NCBI GenBank assembly: GCA_017475805.1
Contig: JAFVEW010000152.1
Location: forward strand, 1-5,757
DNA from: Synergistaceae bacterium
GTDB taxonomy: Bacteria; Synergistota; Synergistia; Synergistales; Aminobacteriaceae
DNA: 5,757 nt
Direction of reading: 5' to 3'
Part shown: positions 1-5,757 of the stretch, one piece after another
How positions within the stretch are numbered: position 1 is the stretch's first letter
Layout: the number at the start of each line of letters is the position of its first letter
Made by a program: the position numbers and the translations under genes
The notes under the pieces: model-generated
What the model was told of the DNA's origin: nothing
What the model saw: only the letters and a program-made list of their open reading frames with translations
Databases searched by the model: none

Positions 1-828
1 ATATTTAATCATTGAGCTTAAAATATTTTCACAAGGCTCTTTTTGAAAATGAGAAAGAACGTACGGCACACCGAGCTGTGAAATTAATTCGGGCATTTTA
101 TTATCAAACTCAAAGCCGCTGATGTCGTTGATTATGTCTGCGCCTTCAGTGATTGCAATGTTAGCGACGTCTGATTTATAAGTATCAACTGAGATAATTG
201 CATCAGGGAATTTTTTTCGCAAAATTTTCAACGCTGGAATTAATCTCTCAAGCTCAGTGTTTGCGTCAATAGGATCAAAGCCCGGACGAGTTGATTCTGC
301 TCCTAAATCCAAGATTTCCGCGCCTTGAGATAAAAATTTTTCTGCTGTATCCAAAACTTCACTCTCTTTGACGCGGCTCGCCTCGTGAAAGGAATCAGGC
401 GTTAAATTTATAATCGCCATTAATTTTGTATCGCTATCTAATTTTAATTTTTTCCCAATGTTCCAGCTATTTATATGAATATTAGAGAACGCTTGAGTTA
501 ATTCTTCACGCAACTGTTTCAAGCCCCAGCAGTCCATCGATTTCAATTTTTCGAGCAAACTTTTTAATTGTGAAGGTGTTGCCATTAATAAAACGTCGCT
601 GAAATCACTTTTGCCGTCTATAACATGCTTAGTTACTATTGTGTCGCCGCCGCGCGCTAATAATTCCTGCTTTAAGAAAGCCGCCGCCCTGTAGTCAACA
701 TGTTCGCCGTAAAAATGCAAAATATTAGATTTAGGAGAAAGGTAAGCAAAGGCTCTCGGATCTGTTTGAATTTTTTGAGTTATTGCAAGTAAATCTGAAG
801 AATTTTTTATATTAATCGGATAAATCAT
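1..828 (-). CDS. folP: Dihydropteroate synthase, long form, 3' end cut off by the window
   Basis: This cytoplasmic folate enzyme joins 6-hydroxymethyl-7,8-dihydropterin diphosphate to p-aminobenzoate, giving 7,8-dihydropteroate; the family is the sulfonamide target. The frame is open for 276 codons from ATG 828 to base 1, so the C-terminal part, including the usual lysine loop and the final Arg-x-His motif, lies outside. Visible TIM-barrel motifs in order are MAIINLTPDSF (137-147), LDLGAESTRPG (173-183), ISVDT (212-216), ADIINDISG (230-238) and VLSHFQ (257-262, equivalent to LMHMQ in E. coli). Candidate ligand residues are N141, D174, T180-R181-P182, D215 and N234. The first motif sits near residue 20 in E. 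coli, so roughly 115-130 extra N-terminal residues are present, including a segment AAAFLKQELLARGGD (49-63). From memory, clostridial long forms carry a similar segment. The ribosome binding site AAAGGTGA (838-845) lies 9 bases before ATG, which supports this start. The gene begins 48 bases after yjfF, and co-transcription is possible. Confidence 0.95.
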   Translation of the reverse strand, partial: MIYPINIKNSSDLLAITQKIQTDPRAFAYLSPKSNILHFYGEHVDYRAAAFLKQELLARGGDTIVTKHVIDGKSDFSDVLLMATPSQLKSLLEKLKSMDCWGLKQLREELTQAFSNIHINSWNIGKKLKLDSDTKLMAIINLTPDSFHEASRVKESEVLDTAEKFLSQGAEILDLGAESTRPGFDPIDANTELERLIPALKILRKKFPDAIISVDTYKSDVANIAITEGADIINDISGFEFDNKMPELISQLGVPYVLSHFQKEPCENILSSMIKY

Positions 829-876
829 TAATAAAAATCACCTTTGTATAAAAATTGGGAGTTAGGAATTTTAATT
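829..876. other. yjfF-folP intergenic gap without clear terminator or promoter
   Basis: These 48 bases separate the yjfF stop from the folP start. The only structure is an AT-only 6 bp inverted repeat (arms 851-856 and 867-872) with a 10-base loop, too weak to be a convincing terminator. I found no -35/-10 pair with acceptable spacing on the minus strand. The folP ribosome binding site occupies 838-845. Read-through from the transporter operon into folP is therefore the simplest reading, although a promoter inside yjfF cannot be excluded by eye. Confidence 0.5.
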
Positions 877-1911
877 TTATTTTTTCTTTCTATCCGATGT
901 AGTTACTACAAATCTTTGAATACAAATAAAGAGAAGCAATAATAATCCTGTTGCAATTTTACCCCACCATGAAAGCAAATTGCCGTTGAAAGTTATTAAA
1001 GCAGGGATTACAGATTTCAACAGGACTCCGAATAAAGTTCCGGCCATGTAGCCGACGCCGCCTGTTAATAAAGTTCCGCCGATAACAGCGCAGGTTATAA
1101 CTTCAAGCTCTCCGCCCTGAAGCGAGAGATTCCAGCCGCTTTTAACATAGAGAGCGTAAGAAATTCCCGCCAAAACAGAACATAGACCGTTAAAGCCGTA
1201 AACTAAAACTTTTGTGCGGCCGACCGGAAGTCCCATTAAAGCTGCTGATTGTTCATTGCCTCCGATTGCGTAGATATTTCGTCCGAATCTTGTTCGCTGC
1301 AAGATAAACGCGCCGATGATAATCATGACTAAAAACAAAATTACATTGAAATTTATAAATGCGATCGGCTTAATTTTTACCCAATGGCCGTCAGCATATT
1401 TCATTAGATAAATTTTCCAACCCGCTAGAGCGTCTATAACGGGGTGTTTAATATCAATCGATTCGCGGCTTATCAAAGAACAAACACCACGTGCCAAGAA
1501 CATTCCCGTCAATGTTGTAATAAATGCCGGAACATTGAGGTAATGAATGACCCAGCCCATGAGAAGACCTAAGCCGACACCCATAACTAAAGCTGCTGCT
1601 ATGCAGGTGTAAGGGTGTAAACCTAAAACTGAAGTTCCGTAAGCTATGAACATTCCAGTCAATGAAGCAACCGCGCCGACTGACAAATCTATTCCGCCCG
1701 TGATTAATACCATAGTCATACCAACGGCAGAAATACCAAAATAAGCGTTATCAATGAATAAATTTACAAACGTCCTAACCGTCAAGAATCCTTTATCGCC
1801 GTAAAGAATGCCGCCAAGAGCGTAAATTGCTAAGAAAATTCCAATGGTAGCATATACCATTATGTATTTTGGATTTGTGATTTTTGTCCATAAAGTTTGC
1901 TTGTTCTTCAT
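877..1911 (-). CDS. yjfF: Sugar ABC transporter permease, YjfF type
   Basis: This is one of two inner-membrane permeases (BPD_transp_2 family) that should pair with the YtfT-type protein to form the sugar channel. It has 344 residues, close to the E. coli length as I recall it. Hydrophobic segments lie at roughly 17-35, 57-71, 76-92, 101-122, 128-146, 187-205, 234-254, 272-305 and 317-333. Family motifs are SGGIDLSVG-like TGGIDLSVGA (71-80), NVPAFITTLTGMFLARG (126-142), TRFGRNIYAIGGN (207-219, the cytoplasmic loop expected to contact the ATPase) and VIGGTLLTGGVG (276-287). The loop SRESIDIKHPVIDAL (148-162) is characteristic of YjfF and separates it from RbsC and YtfT. The stretch after it (about 165-183, rich in K, Y and W) seems longer than in E. 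coli. ATG 1911 overlaps the ytfT stop in ATGA, and GGAGG (1921-1925) lies 9 bases upstream, so translation is probably coupled. The sugar is not determined by this gene. Confidence 0.95.
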   Translation of the reverse strand: MKNKQTLWTKITNPKYIMVYATIGIFLAIYALGGILYGDKGFLTVRTFVNLFIDNAYFGISAVGMTMVLITGGIDLSVGAVASLTGMFIAYGTSVLGLHPYTCIAAALVMGVGLGLLMGWVIHYLNVPAFITTLTGMFLARGVCSLISRESIDIKHPVIDALAGWKIYLMKYADGHWVKIKPIAFINFNVILFLVMIIIGAFILQRTRFGRNIYAIGGNEQSAALMGLPVGRTKVLVYGFNGLCSVLAGISYALYVKSGWNLSLQGGELEVITCAVIGGTLLTGGVGYMAGTLFGVLLKSVIPALITFNGNLLSWWGKIATGLLLLLFICIQRFVVTTSDRKKK

Positions 1912-2969
1912 GATTTTGCACCTCCACGAAGCGCGGCTCTCTTTGCAAAATATTTTCTAACCGGCTCAGACTGCAAGACAATAACTACAGCTATAATCAA
2001 GGCTTTGAACGCCATCGTAGCTTCCGCAACTATACCAAAATAATATACAAAAGTTACGATAGTGCGGATTATTAACGAACCTACAACTGTACCAGCAAGG
2101 CTGAATTTTCCGCCCGACATGTTCGTGCCGCCTATGACTACAGCTAAAATCGCGTCCATTTCAAAATTTAATCCAGCATTATTCGAGTCGTTGGACATTA
2201 TTCGGCTTGAATAAATTAATCCAGCAATTCCTGACAGCAAGCCTGTTATCATAAATACGATTAAAATAACGTTCGCGGCTTTTATTCCTGAAAGTTTACT
2301 AGCACTCGGATTTACGCCGACAGATTCTACAAACGCACCAAAAGCAGTTTTTCGAGTAAATAAAGCGATGGCTATAACTACAATAATCGTAATGATTATC
2401 GGCATTGGCAAATATAAAAAACTTCCCTGACCGATAAATCTAAACGGCGAATAACCCGTTGTAAATTGTTTGCCGTCCGTTAAAATCTGAGCGACTCCGC
2501 GCCCGCAGACCATTAAAATTAAAGTCGCTATTATCGGCTGAATACCGCCTTTTGCCACAAGAAAGCCGTTAAATAAACCCATTAAGGCACATACAATCAA
2601 AGGCACACCCAATACTAAAATATAAGGATATACAGTGTAATCACCGGGAGTTGTATATGTCAAAACATCCCAGCGTAGAAACTTAAGCGCGATAGCTCCG
2701 GCAACAGCAACAAGTGCGCCGACAGAAAGATCCGTGCCGCCTAATGCTATTACTAAAGTCATTCCCATTGAAATTATTGTAATTTCAGCGGAACGATTTA
2801 CAATGTCAATCAAGCTGCCGTAAAGCATTCCCGTCGAAGGCTGATAGCTGATACTAAAAAAATCAGGACGGATTAAAAAACATACAAGCAAAATTAAAAG
2901 TTCCGCGATTACTGCCCACGTAACTTTTGACTGCATTAGACTTGATAAGTCGAAATTCTTTTTTGCCAT
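1908..2969 (-). CDS. ytfT: Sugar ABC transporter permease, YtfT type
   Basis: This is the second inner-membrane permease of the importer, 353 residues from ATG 2969. The frame continues up to a TTG at 2990, but AAGGAG (2979-2984) lies 9 bases before ATG 2969, and the longer version would place that site inside the gene, so I prefer ATG. Hydrophobic segments lie at about 16-35, 60-78, 82-97, 115-138, 143-160, 188-206, 232-256, 272-284, 290-310 and 315-333. Family motifs are GGTDLSVGA (78-86), IQPIIATLILM (143-153), TAFGAFVESVGVN (208-220, the ATPase-contacting loop), NNAGL (263-267) and AVVIGGTNMSGG (276-287). DILNRA-like IDIVNRSAE (54-62) and GRGVAQ (156-161) point to YtfT rather than a generic ribose permease. 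A polar, aromatic loop at about 99-116 appears longer than in E. coli YtfT. The gene starts one base after the ytfR stop, and its own stop overlaps the yjfF start. Confidence 0.95.
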   Translation of the reverse strand: MAKKNFDLSSLMQSKVTWAVIAELLILLVCFLIRPDFFSISYQPSTGMLYGSLIDIVNRSAEITIISMGMTLVIALGGTDLSVGALVAVAGAIALKFLRWDVLTYTTPGDYTVYPYILVLGVPLIVCALMGLFNGFLVAKGGIQPIIATLILMVCGRGVAQILTDGKQFTTGYSPFRFIGQGSFLYLPMPIIITIIVVIAIALFTRKTAFGAFVESVGVNPSASKLSGIKAANVILIVFMITGLLSGIAGLIYSSRIMSNDSNNAGLNFEMDAILAVVIGGTNMSGGKFSLAGTVVGSLIIRTIVTFVYYFGIVAEATMAFKALIIAVVIVLQSEPVRKYFAKRAALRGGAKS

Positions 2970-2970
2970 T

Positions 2971-4473
2971 CTACGCGGCTCCTTCCGCAATAATTTTCAA
3001 AATGTCTTGTTGAGTGCAGGACTCGCCTTCTACTTCCGTAACTTTCGCACGGTCTCTCATGATTACTATTCTGTTTGAGCAGCGAATAATCTCATCAAGT
3101 TCTGAGCTTATGAAAATAACTGAAACACCATCGCCGCACATTTCGAGCATAAGCCGCTGAATCTCTGCTTTTGCTCCAATATCTATGCCGCGTGTAGGTT
3201 CGTCCAAAATTAAAACTTTAGGATTAGCAGCCATCCAACGCGCTAAAATTACTTTCTGTTGATTGCCGCCTGAGAGTTCACCGGCTTTTTTCTCACAATC
3301 AGGTGTAGCTATACCCAACAATTTTATATATTTGTTAGCTAAATCAGTTTGCTCTTGGTGAGACATTGGCTTCATAAAACCTTTTCGCGATTGTACGGCT
3401 AACATTATGTTTTCACGGATTGAGAGGTCGCCTATAATTCCGTCGCGTTTTCTGTCTTCAGGGCAAAATGCAATGTCGGCTTTTATTGCGTCAAAAGGCT
3501 GGCGAATAGTAATTTTTTCACCATTAACATAAATCTCTCCTTTGATCGTTCGTGTAGCTCCGAAGAGCATTTCAGCCGTCTCTGTTCGTCCGCTTCCTAA
3601 CAAACCTGCAAAGCCGATTAACTCGCCTTTCTTGACATTAACTGAAATATCGTTAATTTTTGAAGCGTCGCCGATGTGTTCAGCTTTCAACATAAAATCA
3701 GCGTCAGGAGCAACTTCAGCGCGTTTTAAGCTAAAAATTACGTCCATGTCTTTACCGACCATTTTAGTTACAAGCTCAACTTTTGTAAGTTCGTCGATAT
3801 TATATGTTCCGACTAAATGGCCGTTTCTTAAAATTGTCATTCTGTCAGACACAGCGTAGATTTGATCAAGAAAGTGAGTTATGAAAATTATTCCCATGCC
3901 TGAGGCTTTTAACTCACGCATGACGCTGAATAATAATTGTACTTCGTTCTCGTCAAGAGAACTTGTAGGCTCGTCTAAAATCAAAATTTTTGCCTGAATA
4001 TCAACGGCTCGCGCTATCGAAGTCATTTGCTGAATCGCTGTCGAGTAATAAGACAGCGGCCTTGTAACATCAATATCAAGGTGAAAACGCGACATTAGTT
4101 CCGAAGCGCGGCGATTAATCTCTTTCCAATTAATTTGCCCGTGCTTCATAGGCTGGCGGCCTACAAAAATATTTTCAGCAACACTCAAGTTAGGACACAA
4201 ATTTATTTCTTGGAAAACCGCTGAAATTCCAAGCTCGATAGCGTTGCCTGGATCAGTCGGTGCAATTTCTTTACCATCAAGCAAAATTTTTCCAGCGTCC
4301 ATTTTATTAACACCCGTTAGACATTTTATAAGCGTTGATTTTCCTGCGCCGTTCTCGCCAAGCAGCGAATGAATTTCTCCTTCTCTCAATGAAAAGTCAA
4401 CGCCGTCAAGAGCTTTAACGCCCGGAAATTGAATCGTGATGCCTTTCATTTCAAGGATATTTTTTTCCTGCAA
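2971..4473 (-). CDS. ytfR: Sugar ABC transporter ATPase with two nucleotide-binding domains, YtfR type
   Basis: This cytoplasmic ATPase powers sugar import. It carries two fused ABC domains in 500 residues, the length I recall for E. coli YtfR. Domain 1 has Walker A GENGAGKST (39-47), Q-loop Q88, a divergent signature YSTAIQQ (143-149), Walker B ILILDEP (163-169) and switch histidine H200 in ITHFLDQIY. Domain 2 has a degenerate Walker A GLLGSGRTE (290-298, arginine in place of lysine), CPEDRK (337-342), a canonical signature LSGGNQQK (400-407), Walker B LILDEP (421-426) and SSEL (456-459) where a histidine would normally lie. This asymmetry is normal for the carbohydrate-uptake (CUT2) class, which probably has one fully competent ATP site. 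FLDQIY, GLLGSGRTETAE and DGII match YtfR more closely than RbsA or MglA. The start is TTG 4473, supported by AAGGAG 9 bases upstream; the next in-frame ATG, at residue 9, has no comparable site. Confidence 0.96.
   Translation of the reverse strand: MQEKNILEMKGITIQFPGVKALDGVDFSLREGEIHSLLGENGAGKSTLIKCLTGVNKMDAGKILLDGKEIAPTDPGNAIELGISAVFQEINLCPNLSVAENIFVGRQPMKHGQINWKEINRRASELMSRFHLDIDVTRPLSYYSTAIQQMTSIARAVDIQAKILILDEPTSSLDENEVQLLFSVMRELKASGMGIIFITHFLDQIYAVSDRMTILRNGHLVGTYNIDELTKVELVTKMVGKDMDVIFSLKRAEVAPDADFMLKAEHIGDASKINDISVNVKKGELIGFAGLLGSGRTETAEMLFGATRTIKGEIYVNGEKITIRQPFDAIKADIAFCPEDRKRDGIIGDLSIRENIMLAVQSRKGFMKPMSHQEQTDLANKYIKLLGIATPDCEKKAGELSGGNQQKVILARWMAANPKVLILDEPTRGIDIGAKAEIQRLMLEMCGDGVSVIFISSELDEIIRCSNRIVIMRDRAKVTEVEGESCTQQDILKIIAEGAA
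2979..2984 (-). promoter_or_regulatory. Ribosome binding site that fixes the ytfT start
   Basis: AAGGAG on the minus strand lies 9 bases upstream of ATG 2969 and inside the last codons of ytfR. It rules against the in-frame TTG at 2990, which would lie upstream of the site. The same 9-base spacing is seen before ytfR, yjfF and folP. A ribosome finishing ytfR passes over this site, which favours translational coupling. Confidence 0.85.
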
Positions 4474-4482
4474 AATTTTTCT

Positions 4483-4488
4483 CTCCTT
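4483..4488 (-). promoter_or_regulatory. Ribosome binding site supporting a TTG start for ytfR
   Basis: AAGGAG, within GGAAGGAG (4483-4490), ends 9 bases before TTG 4473. The alternative ATG at 4449 would be over 30 bases away. The protein from TTG also aligns at its start with the length expected of the family. The rare start codon may lower ATPase synthesis relative to the binding protein. Confidence 0.8.
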
Positions 4489-4501
4489 CCGTTAAAAATA
4501 C

Positions 4502-4537
4502 AAAAAAACAGGGCTGAAGGTCTTTCCCTCCGCCCTG
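4502..4537 (-). terminator. Rho-independent terminator between ytfQ and ytfR
   Basis: Read on the minus strand, CAGGGC (4532-4537) pairs perfectly with GCCCTG (4509-4514). After one G-A mismatch the stem continues with GAGGG against CCTTC (four Watson-Crick pairs and one G-T), closing a loop AAAGA. Seven consecutive T bases follow (4502-4508). It begins 18 bases after the ytfQ stop and ends about 28 bases before ytfR. There is no T-run on the other side, so it acts leftward only. I see no promoter between it and ytfR, so ytfR, ytfT and yjfF probably depend on partial read-through. This is inferred from the sequence and has no expression data behind it. Confidence 0.9.
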
Positions 4538-4555
4538 CCTAATTAAAATTCAAAA

Positions 4556-5548
4556 TTAGTATCTGCGCTGTGAAATTACGTCAGCGGCTTTGATTGACTT
4601 CACTGAGCCTAAATCGATTCCGCCGTCCATATCGAATACGCCTTCTTCAGGATGAACGACCGTCTTATCAAATTTTTCGCCGCGTTCAAGAGCTTCAATT
4701 GTCGGAACAACAAAAGCTCCGTAAAGCGGTGTGCATTCGATAGTAGCATTCATTTCACCCGCAACGATCGCGTCGAAAGCAGCTTTGACTGAGTCGCAGC
4801 CGACGATAATAATATCTTTGCCCGGAACTTTTCCAGCAGCTTTGATTGCGTCGATTGCTCCAAGTGCCATGTCGTCATTCTGAGCGATTAAGACATCGAT
4901 TTTGTCGATTGACTTAAGCCAGCTTTCCATAACGGCTTGACCTTCAGCGCGTGTGAAGTTTCCTGACTGCTGTCCTACTAATTTAAGATGAGGATATTCT
5001 TTCAACGCCGCCAAGTTACCTTCGGTACGTCCAGTCTGTGCGCTTGCTCCTGTTGTGCCTTCCATGATAACGATGTTGACGTCTTCATCGCCGCGTCCTG
5101 CAGCTTTGAGATATTCGCCAGCCCAAGCTACCTGTCTGCGTCCTTCTTCAACAAAGTCGCCGCCGAATGCTGCAACGTAGTCGATTTTGTCAGCGCAGTC
5201 GGGAAGTCTGTCGATTAATAACAACGGAATTTCAGCTTCGTTGACTTCTTTAAGAACTTCGTCCCAGCCCGTTGAAACTACGCCCGTGAAGAGAATATAA
5301 TCAACATCTTGTGTAATGAAGTTGCGGAGTGCTTTAATCTGATTCTCCTGCTTCTGTTGGCCGTCGTCATAAACGAGCTTCCAGCCCGGATGATTTTCGA
5401 TTGCTGAACGAAGATCATCAGTGTTAGCGGTGCGCCAGTCTGACTCTTGGCCGATCTGTGAGAAAGCGATTACGACATCTTTCGCGCTTGCTGCTGATAC
5501 GCAAATCACCATGATAAGCGCAAAGGTAAGGAACAATACTTTTTTCAT
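4556..5548 (-). CDS. ytfQ: Periplasmic sugar-binding protein of an ABC importer, YtfQ type
   Basis: This protein binds the sugar in the periplasm and delivers it to the permeases. It has 330 residues. The signal peptide spans about residues 1-22 (MKK, a hydrophobic core, then ASA before K23). C16 is preceded by isoleucine, so there is no lipobox and the protein should be soluble, which suggests a diderm cell. The periplasmic binding protein fold 4 (Peripla_BP_4) follows. Residues shared with E. coli YtfQ, which binds galactofuranose, include SDWR (36-39), DGQQKQENQ (62-70), IDR (112-114), GASA with R174, SGNFTR (195-200), QNDDM (223-227) and D252. Conservation of these pocket-region residues favours a furanose or related monosaccharide, but related systems carry arabinose or fructose, so the substrate is open. 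The frame extends upstream to ATG 5614, but GGAGGG (5560-5565) and the signal peptide place the start at 5548. It is the first gene after the promoter and is separated from ytfR by a terminator. Confidence 0.96.
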   Translation of the reverse strand: MKKVLFLTFALIMVICVSAASAKDVVIAFSQIGQESDWRTANTDDLRSAIENHPGWKLVYDDGQQKQENQIKALRNFITQDVDYILFTGVVSTGWDEVLKEVNEAEIPLLLIDRLPDCADKIDYVAAFGGDFVEEGRRQVAWAGEYLKAAGRGDEDVNIVIMEGTTGASAQTGRTEGNLAALKEYPHLKLVGQQSGNFTRAEGQAVMESWLKSIDKIDVLIAQNDDMALGAIDAIKAAGKVPGKDIIIVGCDSVKAAFDAIVAGEMNATIECTPLYGAFVVPTIEALERGEKFDKTVVHPEEGVFDMDGGIDLGSVKSIKAADVISQRRY

Positions 5549-5559
5549 AATAAAAAATT

Positions 5560-5565
5560 CCCTCC
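5560..5565 (-). promoter_or_regulatory. Ribosome binding site that fixes the ytfQ start
   Basis: GGAGGG on the minus strand lies 11 bases before ATG 5548. It lies inside the upstream extension that would begin at ATG 5614, and that extension encodes no plausible signal sequence. ATG 5614 would also fall only a few bases from the predicted transcript start, so it is very unlikely to be used. Confidence 0.85.
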
Positions 5566-5616
5566 GTCCGGGATAATAACCCGTATAAAATTTGAAAATA
5601 TAATTGAAGTACATAA

Positions 5617-5645
5617 ATCTTACACCTAAAAGCCTTAATTGACAA
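5617..5645 (-). promoter_or_regulatory. Sigma-70-type promoter for the ytfQ operon
   Basis: On the minus strand TTGTCA (5640-5645, 5 of 6 consensus) and TAAGAT (5617-5622, 4 of 6, keeping A2 and T6) are separated by exactly 17 bases. Transcription would start near 5610, leaving a leader of about 62 bases before ATG 5548. No catabolite-activator (CRP) half-sites are visible next to it. Assigned from consensus match and position only. Confidence 0.65.
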
Positions 5646-5668
5646 TTTTATTAAGAAAATCAGATAAT
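5639..5668 (+). promoter_or_regulatory. Divergent sigma-70-type promoter facing right
   Basis: On the plus strand TTGACA (5639-5644, perfect consensus) and GATAAT (5663-5668, 5 of 6) are separated by 18 bases. The predicted start is near 5675, just downstream of an ATG at 5672, which argues that the rightward gene begins at a later ATG. Its -35 box shares five base pairs with the -35 box of the ytfQ promoter on the other strand. Confidence 0.55.
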
Positions 5669-5688
5669 CTTATGAACGAAGAAAAATA

Positions 5689-5708
5689 CGTTAAAATAAA
5701 TTTTAACG
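5689..5708. repeat. Perfect AT-rich palindrome, candidate operator
   Basis: CGTTAAAAT (5689-5697) and ATTTTAACG (5700-5708) are perfect 9 bp inverted arms around two bases, AA. No T-run follows on either strand, so it does not look like a terminator. It falls between the rightward promoter and ATG 5732, and about 45 bp upstream of the ytfQ -35 box, a position suited to a dimeric regulator. I cannot assign it to a named regulator family. Confidence 0.5.
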
Positions 5709-5718
5709 AAAGGCGGTT

Positions 5719-5732
5719 GGAAAACGTTTTTA
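5719..5732. promoter_or_regulatory. Possible LacI-family operator
   Basis: AAAACGTTTT (5721-5730) is a perfect 10 bp palindrome centred on CG. Against the general LacI-family pattern TGnAAnCGnTTnCA, positions 5719-5732 match 8 of the 10 fixed bases. It directly precedes or touches ATG 5732. Sugar operons are often controlled by this regulator family, but no regulator gene is visible here, so the assignment is inference. Confidence 0.35.
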
Positions 5733-5757
5733 TGAATAAAATTAAAATCATCGGTGC
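5732..5757 (+). CDS. Start of a rightward gene, product unknown, cut by the window edge
   Basis: Only eight codons and two bases are visible from ATG 5732, reading MNKIKIIG. The frame is also open back to ATG 5672 (MNEEKYVKINFNERRLENVF then the same residues), but 5672 has no ribosome binding site and lies upstream of the predicted transcript start near 5675. ATG 5732 has a purine-rich AGGCGG (5711-5716) about 15 bases upstream, which is farther than usual. A beta-strand ending in IIG could begin a Rossmann fold, but eight residues cannot identify a function. The divergent promoter and rightward orientation are the main support for a gene. Confidence 0.4.

Noticed and set aside
851..872. Inverted repeat AAAATT/AATTTT between yjfF and folP as a terminator
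   Set aside because: The stem is six A-T pairs with a 10-base loop and no G-C pair, too unstable to terminate reliably.
1793..1981. Open frame of 62 codons on the minus strand across the ytfT-yjfF junction
   Set aside because: It overlaps two well-supported genes in another frame and has no recognisable content.
3542..3859. Open frame of 105 codons on the plus strand
   Set aside because: It lies entirely antisense to ytfR, has no ribosome binding site or recognisable motif, and ytfR is unmistakable in the opposite frame.
4988..5218. Open frame of 76 codons on the plus strand
   Set aside because: It is antisense to the central part of ytfQ, and its cysteine- and serine-rich translation looks like a mirror of that gene's codons.
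5566..5583. Small inverted repeat CGGG/CCCG in the ytfQ leader as a riboswitch or attenuator
   Set aside because: Only four base pairs close a seven-base loop, and the leader of about 62 bases is too short and unstructured for a known riboswitch.
5424..5645. Open frame of 73 codons on the minus strand over the ytfQ start
   Set aside because: It is out of frame with ytfQ, starts inside the predicted -35 box, and shows no motif.
1..5757. Mobile element, CRISPR array, tRNA or toxin-antitoxin content
   Set aside because: I saw no repeated spacers, transposase motifs, terminal repeats, tRNA cloverleaf or small paired genes; coding sequence fills nearly all of 1-5548.

Overview
The window holds one complete ABC sugar-uptake operon, read right to left on the minus strand, with a partial folate gene downstream and the first codons of a divergent gene at the right edge. 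In minus-strand order the genes are a periplasmic sugar-binding protein (YtfQ type, start 5548), a strong hairpin terminator (4502-4537), a double-domain ATPase (YtfR type), two different membrane permeases (YtfT and YjfF types), and a dihydropteroate synthase (FolP) that runs off the left edge. The gene order matches ytfQ-ytfR-ytfT-yjfF of Escherichia coli, whose binding protein is known to bind galactofuranose. All four proteins share family-specific motifs with that system and not only generic ABC motifs.

The genes fit one import machine. YtfQ captures a sugar in the periplasm, the YtfT/YjfF pair forms the channel, and YtfR hydrolyses ATP. Translation looks coupled: ytfR and ytfT are separated by one base, and ytfT and yjfF overlap by four (ATGA). 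The terminator between ytfQ and ytfR, with no visible promoter after it, suggests that most transcripts end after the binding protein and a minority read through, giving the binding-protein excess these importers need. FolP follows 48 bases after yjfF with its own ribosome binding site. I see no convincing terminator or promoter in between, so it may be co-transcribed, but it has no evident role in sugar uptake.

At the right end, 5549-5757 is a divergent regulatory region. A minus-strand promoter (TTGTCA, 17 bp, TAAGAT) drives ytfQ. A plus-strand promoter-like sequence (TTGACA, 18 bp, GATAAT) faces the other way, and the two -35 boxes share five base pairs. Two palindromes (5689-5708 and 5721-5730) lie between the plus-strand promoter and the start of a rightward gene of which only a few codons are present.

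The organism is a bacterium with an AT-leaning genome. The binding protein has a cleavable signal peptide without a lipobox cysteine, which points to a diderm envelope. The long-form FolP, with about 130 residues before its first catalytic motif, recalls Clostridia and Synergistota-like lineages. An anaerobic diderm such as a member of Synergistota is a reasonable guess but is not proven here. I found no undescribed system: the content is an ordinary transporter operon, and the most unusual part is the compact divergent promoter region.
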